In this document: piece by piece, positions 55,716-64,000 of the stretch
How positions within the stretch are numbered: the stretch's first letter is position 1
How the letters are laid out: each line of letters starts with the position of its first letter
Assembly (NCBI RefSeq): GCF_963583255.1
Contig: NW_026908883.1
Location: 744,001-808,000, forward strand
Direction: 5' to 3'
DNA: 64,000 bases
Origin: Pyrus communis
Lineage: Eukaryota > Streptophyta > Magnoliopsida > Rosales > Rosaceae
Program-made: the position numbers and the translations under genes
The notes under the pieces: model-generated
Told to the model about the DNA's origin: nothing
The model's input: only the letters and a program-made list of their open reading frames with translations
Databases searched by the model: none

Positions 55716-57621
55716 AATTCCCCCACACTTAGCTTTTGCTAGTCCTCGAGCAAAACAAAGAAATAAAACAAGACAAAACAAACAAACATAATCTAAACCT
55801 TCCAACGTTTGCCTCAGGGATTTCCAATGCACATGACATGTTAAAGATTATCATTCCCACAGATTTGAGTCAATTTAACACTTAAGCACATGCTTAATCA
55901 TAGTCACTACTTACTAGTTCACAATTAACCAATTAAAACAATGTTTTGAATGTAGTAACATGCCTTAGAGAATTCCTTCTATCCTTAATAGATTTGCACT
56001 CTATTTTCACTCAGATTTTCTAACTACACACCCTATACTAGTCATATGTGAGAGAATTGATGTAGATATAAAAACGAATGCTCACATATATGTATCACAA
56101 AGAACGCAATTTCCGGAGTTAATAGGCATGTTTAGATATGATCTCATGAATGGAATGCTACTACTTAGATGCGAGAACCAGTGACACCATATGCTCATAC
56201 CAAATTCAAACTCAACAAATTGAAACACATAACACTCAAGATAGAAGTTTAAGGGTTGCAACGGGGCTTGGGGTATTGGTTAACAAAGAAAGGATAGGGA
56301 AAACAAACGTTACTTCAAGCTTTAGTAAGCAAAGTAATGAAATTAAGACTTAGAATTCACTTAGTTTGCAGAAATTAACTTAAAAACACAAGGGGAAGAC
56401 TTTAAACAACTTCTTGGGGCTGAATTCAACTTTTTGGACCCTTTCTTCAACAAACAACACCTTGGAACTCTTTTTCTCATGTTGTTCAACTCTTTTCATA
56501 CTTTTTTTTTTTTTTTTTTTTTACGAATTTTTCTTTTCTTTTCTTTCTACTTCCCCCACACTTGGTTTCTGCCATAAAGGAATTCCATTTGAATCATGCT
56601 TACTATACTTTAAGAACGAGGGTATGGATAGTCCTAATCTAGGCTAGGTGAGGGTAATGTGGGTTAACAAAGAAAAGGCTAAACAAGGCTCAATGGGGTT
56701 AACACCTAAACATATAATGGAGTAGGGCACACGGCTTTTTGGCTAACGTGGTGGTCACTACACAACTTCATCTTGAAAATGTGTTATGCTAATCAATACC
56801 ATGCTTTGAATGAAATGGGCATGACTTCTAGTGTTTGGAACTAAATGATGAAACGCCTTCGAAGTAGCAACCAAGCAAAGAATAATGAGATCATGCAACG
56901 ATTTTAGAAAACAAAGAATGCACAGATTTTAACTCTCCAAATAAACGTTTAGGTTCAAGTCTCACAAGGTTGTAGCGTTAATTTGAGTTCCTTCCTTCAA
57001 GCATGTTACAAAAACTGATTTTTTTTCTTTTATGATTGCATGTGAATTCATAAGTTATAACCACAACCAAGCATAAACATAGAGTAAATCAAACTTTCAT
57101 CCATGTTAATCACTCTCTTTAACAGCCATGTATTTAAAAACCAAATCCTCATCATTGTGTTGGAAGGTACCCTAAGACACAAACAAACACACAAAAACAA
57201 CTCTTTTTTGGGTTTTTTAAAACAAAATTTTCAAATTTTTCTTTGATTTTCGGATTTTTACTTCAAAACATACTAAAACACACCAAAACTGCTTAAAAAC
57301 ACTTAAAAACAGCAAGGAACAAGTTTTGAAATAATGGGTGATAAAATCCCACGAATTTGCATGAAAAACACTTAGTTACCCCCCCCCCACACTTAAATCA
57401 AACATTGTCCTCAATGTTTTAAGCATAGAATCACACAAAAAAACACACAAACAGCAAGTAAAACAACTAAATAGGCAGATTAGAAAGAATCAACAAAGAG
57501 AAGGGTTTAGGAACGCAAATCTGGAATTGGAGTGCTTTCTAGGTCTTCCTTTGTTGAATGGCATGGGTTGCCTCCCAAGTAGCGCTTTCTTTAACGTCTT
57601 GCAGCCGGACGAAGAACACGT
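55716..57621 (-). other. dAth polypurine tract and 3' noncoding region
   Basis: Starts AATTCCCCCACACTT (reverse of the polypurine tract) and follows Ath-1 12369-14270 closely. Further G-tracts, reversed, near 56553 and 57380. T run at 56503-56522. No genes. Confidence 0.88.
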
Positions 57622-57967
57622 TCAGGCACCATTGGTGCCCACGGCATGGAGTGAGATCTCCTCCACAACCTGCCCCACGACATTCTCATAATATGGCTTC
57701 AATCTATGTCCGTTGACCTTGGGCAGCCGCGGGGTATTGAATGCATAATGGTGCGGCATTGGCCAACCCTGAGGCCGAAAGCTCTTTAATGGTCCGATTG
57801 TCCGCTGCCATAACTTCTTCTTCCACTTCTTCAAACTCAGATTCGGCCTCTGAACTTGAACTAGGTTCACTACGTTCGGGATGCCTCCTCTTTCTTCTCA
57901 AATCACGTTCAAAATCGTCGTTAAAGTCTAAGATATGTGCATGCACAGTTTGAGAACTCCACGTCAT
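57622..57967 (-). pseudogene. dAth gag/integrase deletion fusion
   Basis: Reading on the minus strand from ATG at 57967: about 83 codons of gag N-terminus, nearly identical to Ath-1 (starting MTWSSQTVHAH), up to PAAAQG. At CCTTG the sequence switches to the integrase tail (VNGHRLKPYYENVVG) in another frame, so the gag frame ends soon after the joint. In Ath-1 these points are about 7.4 kb apart, of which S1 is a later addition. The shared CAAGG at both sites shows microhomology at the breakpoint. Confidence 0.9.
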
Positions 57968-58082
57968 GCACTAGTACCTAAAAACACAAGAAACAAAAAT
58001 AGGTCAGAAACTACAACAAAATCAGAAACAAAGTGAAATAAATGAAACAAAAACAATCCAAGGGATTTAGCAAAGTTGCTAA

Positions 58083-58100
58083 TCCCCGGCAACGGCGCCA
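58083..58100 (-). other. dAth primer-binding site (tRNA-Asp)
   Basis: Plus strand TCCCCGGCAACGGCGCCA. Confidence 0.9.
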
Positions 58101-58106
58101 AAAATT

Positions 58107-60012
58107 TGATGCGAAATATATTAAGCACACAAATTAAACCCTCTTCTGACAATTGTAGCAAAGTATGTAAGTAGGGATCGTTCAAAACTGGGGATTAGGA
58201 GGGATTGCTAAACTCTTGAAAACTGACCTAAGAACTCCAAAACAAAGTTAAAAACACTAATTTGGACTCAAAGAATGAAAAACTAAAGTTAAAACACTAA
58301 AACAAAACAAAAACTCAAAACAGCAACTAGAAGACTCAAAACTGCCTAAAAACCACTTTCTGGGCAGTTTTGAGCACCTACACTAATTTGGACGAAATTG
58401 GTTGAAAACTTGACTCAAAACACTTAAAACATGAACCAAAACAATTTCTAACTAAATTGAGACTTCAAAGTAAAGGGGGATTTGATTTGGACGAAATTAA
58501 AGTTGAGAAAACAGATTGCAAAGTAAAACTGATTTTGAAATGTTTTTGGGGTTTTTAATGGATGATGGACTAGTTAGGGGTTCTTTCTCCACACATGACA
58601 AGTATGCAAATGACTCGATTTCCAGTTATTCCTTCATAGAATTATGAATGACAATGCCCCAAATTAACCGTGACATCACTAGTTAATTCTCAAGTTTTCC
58701 TTGTGTTATTGAATTGGATGACATCATACGACAACCCAAAGCATTCTTCAAAAGTTCCTTACATGACATCATAATAAAGATACAATCAAAGATCATTACG
58801 TTCAATGAAAACTATAAGCATTGACAAAGCACTTGTGACTATGACATCATGACACTTATGCTAGGAATTGAACTTAACGCGATTGTGACTAGCAACCTTC
58901 ACTACTTGTAAATATAAGTGTGTGACAATTATGTGAAACAAACTTATATTCTAGCATCATATTCATGCAAGCCAATTAAGTGTCGACCCCTAATTAACAA
59001 ACACAAATACGTTATTACTCGCACAGTTAAGCCAATTGCATTCACGATTCAAGAACTCATAACTGGAATTTATCAAATCAACTTGCACACATAGTTATGG
59101 CTTCGAAATCACCCCTAACCAATAGGGGTTTAGCCACTCATGTTCATAGCAAAATGAAAGGAAAATAAATTAAACATTGAAATCATAAAACGAATTACAC
59201 CTAGAATGCACCAACGACGAAACTTGAGCATCCAAGAGTCTTTCCTTCTTTCTCCTTGCTACGGCACAAAGGTGGATGGGATGGTTGGGATGTGTTTTAG
59301 GATCAGGGATTATGGAATTGGATGGAGGATAGGCACGGCAAGGTGTAGTGTTTGGCTGGAATTGTGTTTCTAGGATTTTCGGATGTGTAGAGTGGTGTGG
59401 CTAGATGAATGGACGAAAATTGGGTGAATGAGTGATCCCCCTTTAGTGCCTTGCTGCAAAGCCTTATTTATAGGGCTAGGAAAGGTAGGAGACAAGGTAG
59501 GAGACAAGGTAGGACGGCTAGGAGACAAGCTAGGACGGCTAGTGACAAGCTAGGACGGCTAGTGACAAGCTAGGACGGCTGGGAGACAAGCTAGGACGGC
59601 TAGTGACAAGCTAGGAGACAAGCTAGGACGGCTAGTGACAAGCTAGGACGGCTAGGAGACAAGCTAGGACAGCTAGTGACAAGCTAGGACGGCTTGTTCT
59701 TCCAATACAGAAATTAGGCACCATGTGTGAATAGATAAAGCCTTCTAGAAATAAGGTTTTTTTTAGGCCCCCTTGCAGCTCCCTAACTGAATTCAAGCCT
59801 TCAAATTCGTCCATCCTCATGCCTCCATGCTTGCACTATCCAATCTTGGTCCAAAAATGCTCTAGAATGCTCCAAATTGCTTCTTTTTGCATACTTTGAC
59901 ACTAAAACCTGAAATTGCACGAAAATGACTTTAAACACTTAAACTAACTAAGGAAAAACAACATAAATGCATGAGAACAAGCCAATTAAGTCGCATAAAA
60001 ATGCTCCTATCA
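58107..60012 (-). repeat. dAth 5' LTR
   Basis: 1,906 bp; minisatellite at 59490-59695; hairpin near 58337-58376 with a perfect stem; TATA box on the minus strand near 59468. Confidence 0.94.
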
Positions 60013-60400
60013 TCGAGTAGTCATCTTCAACGAAGCAAGTAAGGCAAGTGAAAATGATACATTGAAGCATGTGGAGACAAGCAACAACTGCATATGCTGA
60101 GCTATCCTCTAACCCTCTTCAATACGAATTGGAAAGATTGAACAAAGAAACAGATAAAAGGAGGAAGCTCAGACCTTCGGGGGAGACCAAAAAGAATCCT
60201 GCTGCCCAGTTCAGGAGTAGCACAAAGGAAAATCAATGAGTGGAGGAGACCAAAAGAATCCTCCAGCCCAGTTCAAGAGTAGCCTGTGGAAAATCAACGA
60301 TGGGAGAAAACCAGTTCAAGATTAAGCCTGTGGAATCACCAAGATCAACCCATGCATTCAACAAAGGAAGACCGAGAAAGTACTCCAATTCCAGATTTGC
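60013..60400 (+). other. NA-3 conserved module, part after dAth
   Basis: TCGAG duplication, then sequence matching NA-1 19228-19680 with a deletion after TCTTCAACG. Contains one and a half of the GACCAAAAGAATCC units. Confidence 0.7.
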
Positions 60401-61138
60401 GTCTCTAAACTCTTCTCTTTGTTAGTTACATTCTGCCATGTTTAGTATGTTTAAGTGTTTTTTGTGTATTTACTTATGCTTTGTGTGAATCTATGCTTAA
60501 AACATTGAGGACAATGTTTGATTTAAGTGTGGGGGGGGGGTAACTAAGTATATTTGATGCAAATTCGTGGGATTTTATCACCCATAACTTCAAATGTTGT
60601 TCCTTGCTGTTTTAAGGTGTTTTTAAGTTGTTTTAGAGTGTTTTAGTATGTTTTATTTTTATAAGTCCGAAAATCACATAAAAATTTGAAAAACATGTTT
60701 TGAAAAGCCTAAAAAGAGTGTTTTGAGTCGTTTTTGTGTGTTTGTGTCTTAGGGTACCTTCCAACACAATGATAAGGATTTGGTTTGTAATTGCATGACT
60801 GTTAAAAAGAGTTATAAACATGGATGAAAGTTTGATTTACTCTTGGTATATGCTTGGTTATGGTTATAATGTATGACTTCACATGCAATCATAAAAGAAA
60901 AATTCGTTTTTGTAACATGCTTGAAGGAAGGAACTCAAACAAACGCTACAACCCTGTGAGACTCGAGCCATTACCTTCTTTGGAGAGTTATAATCTGTGA
61001 TTCTTTGTTTTCTAAAGTTTTTGCATGATCTCATTATTCCTTGCTTGATTGCTACTTAGAATGCAATTGTATCATGATAGAACTAAATGGTAGAACTTAT
61101 ATCCGTTTCATTCAAAGCATGACATTGAATTGCATAAC
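60401..61138 (+). other. NA-3 3' noncoding region (partial)
   Basis: Matches NA-1 19690-20435, with the G-tract at 60526-60540. Cut by a minus LTR at 61139 (left duplication would be ATAAC). Confidence 0.85.
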
Positions 61139-61726
61139 TGATGCGAGATTTATACGCACACAAATTAAACCCTCTTTTCGTCAAATTGTAGTATATGTAT
61201 AAGTAGGGATCGTTCTGGACCGGGGATTATGAGGGATTGCAAATCACTTGGAAACTGACTCAAAAACGTAAAAACACAAAATAAATGTATTTCTAACTAA
61301 TCTAACACTTTAAAATAAATGGGGGATTGGTTTTGGATGAATTTAAACTAAAACAGAAACTTGGAAACAGATTATAAAAACGAAATTGATAAAATAGAAT
61401 GACGAAAAACTAGTTAGAGGGTTCCTTATCCACACATGAACATAAGCATATAATTTGACTCCCAGTTATGACTTCAACAAACGATGAATGACAATGCTCC
61501 AAGTTAATTAAGTTCGCTTAAATTAACTTTCAGATTTCCCTAGATTCATTGGATTGGATGATTGCATACGACAATCCAAAGCATTCCTAATCAAAGTCCC
61601 TAACCATGGAATACGCATGATAGAGACATTTAACAAAGATCATTAAGTTCAACGGAAATCATAAACATCGACTAGGCATTCATAACTATGGAAAACGCAT
61701 GTTAATCCAGCCTAGGGTTTACTAAA
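61139..61726 (-). mobile_element. 3' part of a minus-strand LTR
   Basis: Begins TGATGCGAGATTTATACGC on the plus strand. U5 lacks the hairpin, as in S1. It is interrupted at 61726 by another minus LTR (left duplication would be CTAAA). Confidence 0.8.
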
Positions 61727-62263
61727 TGATGCGAGATTTATACGCACACAAATTAAACCCTCTTTTTATCAATTGTAGTATAGGTGCAAGTAAGGATCGT
61801 TCTGGACCGGGGATTAGGAGGGATTGTTAACCACTTGGATTTGACTCAAAAACGTAAAATAACAATATGAAACACTATACTAGACTCAAAGAATGTAAAA
61901 CTAAACTTTAAAACACTAAGACAAACCAAAAGACTCAAAACAACACAAACACACTCAAATCTGCCTAAAAACCACTTTCTGGGCAGATTTGAGCACAAAC
62001 ACAAATTTGGACGAAATTAAGTAATAACTTGACTCAAGAAAGTAAAAACACAATATAAAACACTAAACTAACTCAAAGAATGTAAAACTAAACACTTAAA
62101 ACATTAAAACAAACCAAAAGACTCAAACATCACCCAAAACACTCAAAACTGCCTTAAAATCACTTTCTGGGCAGTTTTGAGCACTTTGGTGAATTTGGAC
62201 GAAATTGGGAAATAAAATTGAATCAAAACACTTTAAAACATAAACTAAACAAATTCTAAACAC
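61727..62263 (-). mobile_element. Truncated 3' part of a second minus-strand LTR
   Basis: Begins TGATGCG and matches about the first 535 bp of the NA-2 LTR as read on the plus strand, with both hairpins. It breaks off near 62263 and joins the NA-4 antisense gene. There is no target duplication, so this is an illegitimate junction. Confidence 0.8.
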
Positions 62264-62567
62264 TACGGGAGCGGGCAAGCAGGCGTTGGCCCATGTTGGA
62301 CACAGAACTCGCAAACTGAACACTAAGTGCGAGGGACTCTTGAACGGCCAACTCATCGGACCGTCCTGACAGCAGCCTACTATCTTTTGGAGTAAGGAGG
62401 TTCCTAGCTACTATTGTAGCTGTTGTGGCGTCCTGCATCACGGAGTCTTCACCTGTGAGAGGACCGTTAGAAGAAAAGAAAGAAGGGCGCCATACGTTAC
62501 CTTGACGCGGCGCGCCCGTATCACTGCTAAGGCTCAATTCCAAGCTAAGGTTCGATGAGTTTGCCAT
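62264..62567 (-). pseudogene. Antisense coiled-coil protein of NA-4, C-terminally truncated
   Basis: About 101 codons from the conserved ATG at 62567, through LSLELSL and the NLLTPKDSRLL block to RLLARSR at the start of the coiled coil, then cut at the junction with the minus LTR. Very close to NA-1 and NA-2 (differences include F for L near residue 31). An ATG six codons further upstream is in frame but not shared by the other copies. Without the coiled coil the product would probably not function. Confidence 0.85.
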
Positions 62568-63090
62568 TTTTTCAAAAGTGTTCAAAGAGAAGGGATGGAG
62601 TTAAATTTCAAAGGGCCGGAGTCGATTTTCAAGAATGGGAAATCTGCAGAGTGTGTTTGTTGTGGTGATCGATAGCTCAATAAAAAAGCCAAGGCGACGC
62701 GTCCACCAATTCAAAAAAAAGCCGGAATCTCCGGCGTAATTTAGGCGACGCTTTCTCGGCTTTTCAGAAGGCGCGTTCAACTTTGTCAAAAGATTTCTTC
62801 TTTTCAGACAACACGTGGAGGCCATCATCACAACTACACATCTTTAGCCGACAAGCGCAAAGTTCGGCGACGCTTTCTCTGCTTTTCAGAAGACGCGTGC
62901 AGCTTTGTAAAAAGGAGCCGCATCTGCACTACCACGTGTCGTTCAGAAAGCGAAGGGGCGTCGTTCAGAAATCGAAGGGGCGCCTGCTCAGAAATCGAAG
63001 AGGTGTGTTCAGAGATCGAAGAGGCGCCACTATTTCAAAAAGCCAGATTTGCGGAATCAAAACGTTTGTCGACAAAGGTAAAAAGTACCA
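62568..63090 (-). promoter_or_regulatory. Upstream module of NA-4 antisense gene
   Basis: Two perfect CACGTG boxes 121 bp apart, the GCGACGCTTTCTC repeat and TTCAGAAATCGAAGGGG units. The TATA-like site is weaker here (plus strand CAATAAAAAAGCC near 62680). Confidence 0.45.
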
Positions 63091-64000
63091 CCACTTGATA
63101 TTATCTCTATATATGTCGACCTTCGTCTTTTATGGCAGGGCAAACCTGAAGAAAAATGCCCAACTCTCCCTCACCTCTGAGGGCGCACTCCCAGCAAAGC
63201 CTTTCGAAAGACTCAATTCTTTCTTCTTCCCCAAAGATGATACCAGATGCCTGGAGTACATATGACCCAGGAGGAAACAGCACAACAAATACATGTGCTG
63301 ATTCATTCACCGCTTCTTCAAAAGCAAAGGTATCTCATATCATCAAGGTCAAAAGCAAAAGTATCTCATATCATGCTATTTCCCTGTCTTTTTCTTTGTC
63401 CTTGTTCTTACTCGCATGGCAAAGTAAAACAAGCAATCAGCCGGCACTTGGAGTCAGTCTTCCGTTCTGGAGCCAACTGCCTGGAATCTATTCCTGATTG
63501 CTTACCTAGCGTTGCTCTCGAGTAGTCATCTTCAACGGTTGATACACTTCCGGAGAAGGGACCACTTCTGCAAAGGGGAGCGAGTAAGGCAAGTGCAAAT
63601 GATACATTGAAGCATGTGGAGACAAACATAGGCTGAGTTATCCTCCAACCCTTTTCAATACGAATTGGAAAGATTGAACAAAGAAACAGATAAAAGGGAT
63701 AAGCTCAGACCTTCGAGGAAGACCAAAAGAATCCTCCAGCCCAGTAGCACAAAGGAAAATCAATGATGGGCGGAAACCAGTTCGAGAGTAAGCCTGTGGA
63801 ATCATCAAGATCAAGCCTCAATGCAATGAACAAAGAGAAGAGGGAATTTACACTCCATAACCAGATTTGTGTCCCTAAACTCTTCTCTTTGTTAATTACA
63901 TTCTGCCATGTTTAGTATGTTTAGTTGTTGTTTGTGTGTTTACTTATGTTTTGTGTGAATATATGCTTAAAACATTGAGGACAATGTTTGATTTAAGTGT
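63091..64000 (+). other. NA-4 conserved module and start of 3' noncoding region
   Basis: Follows NA-1 18780-19825. One GACCAAAAGAATCC unit at 63720-63770. The window ends in GATTTAAGTGT, just before the first G-tract. No gene called. Confidence 0.6.

Larger units (their letters stand above)
53781..60012 (-). mobile_element. dAth: internally deleted Athila-like element, minus orientation
   Basis: 6,232 bp with two LTRs (53781-55715, 58107-60012) and duplication TCGAG (53776-53780, 60013-60017). LTRs, minisatellite and 3' noncoding region are of the Ath-1 family. Between the primer-binding site and the 3' region only the gag N-terminus and the integrase tail remain, joined at CCTTG (57717-57721). 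It has no replication proteins but keeps the terminal signals, so it could have moved with helper proteins. Confidence 0.94.
49578..61138 (+). mobile_element. NA-3: non-autonomous element with antisense gene, interrupted by dAth
   Basis: 5' LTR, primer-binding site, gag-pro remnant, antisense gene and conserved module up to 53780; dAth (53781-60012); the rest of the module and 3' noncoding region to 61138, where a minus LTR follows. Compared with NA-1 and NA-2 it keeps part of the gag-pro linker, so it represents a different deletion state. Its 3' LTR is not in the window. Confidence 0.9.
62264..64000 (+). mobile_element. NA-4: internal part of a fourth NA element
   Basis: Broken antisense gene, upstream module (G-boxes at 62812-62817 and 62933-62938), conserved module (63090-63830) and the beginning of the 3' noncoding region with the G-tract approach at the window end. 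LTR, primer-binding site and the gene's 3' half are missing on the left. Confidence 0.88.

Overview
This is plant nuclear DNA made almost entirely of nested LTR retrotransposons of the Ty3/gypsy superfamily, Athila-like lineage. I found no host gene, rRNA, tRNA or CRISPR array. LTRs run from TGATAGGAGC to CGCATCA (or CACATCA), make 5-bp target duplications, and are followed by a primer-binding site matching the 3' end of plant tRNA-Asp. Gag, protease, reverse transcriptase, RNase H and integrase relics are all readable. The organism is a eudicot; Rosaceae is a guess from a vague sense of similar repeat proteins and is not shown by the sequence.

Names used here: Ath-1 to Ath-5 are gag/pol-bearing elements, NA-1 to NA-4 are non-autonomous elements that carry an antisense gene, dAth is a deletion derivative, S1 to S3 are solo LTRs.

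Layout. 1-1671: three partial LTRs in both orientations. 1672-2436 and 25883-26748: the Ath-2 5' LTR, split by Ath-1. 2437-25877: Ath-1, target duplication GAATG, the only element here with gag through integrase. Ath-1 is itself hit by S1 (9968-12229, in the integrase tail) and by NA-1 (14465-24032, in the 3' LTR). 26749-29295: Ath-2 gag-protease. 29296-36605: Ath-3, with S2 in its LTR and S3 in its gag. 36606-39674: Ath-4 LTR and gag. 39675-40625 and 49312-49577: Ath-5 LTR, split by NA-2 (40626-49311, minus). 49578-61138: NA-3, split by dAth (53781-60012, minus). 61139-62263: two partial minus LTRs. 62264-64000: NA-4. Ath-2, Ath-3, Ath-4, Ath-5 and NA-3 form a nest all in the plus direction whose 3' halves must lie beyond the window.

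How it works together. Ath-1 would supply Gag and Pol but has a gag-pro/pol frame break, a one-base insertion in pol and a nonsense codon in integrase. The NA elements have lost gag-pol and instead carry, on the strand opposite to the element, a gene for a 218-228 aa coiled-coil protein with its own upstream module. Comparing two copies, most nucleotide differences are silent, so this protein has been under purifying selection. It is the best candidate for an undescribed system in the window. The LTRs of the same elements carry dense CATGCA (RY) motifs upstream of the TATA box, and the antisense gene has paired ACGT/G-box motifs, a combination known from seed-expressed plant promoters.

Other structural signals: a U5 hairpin with a compensatory change between families, three mutually complementary segments around the primer-binding site, three evenly spaced AAGTGTGGGGG tracts in the 3' region, a recombinant duplication inside NA-1, a microhomology deletion that made dAth, and a TRIM element sitting at a deletion junction. 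All alignments and counts were done by eye.
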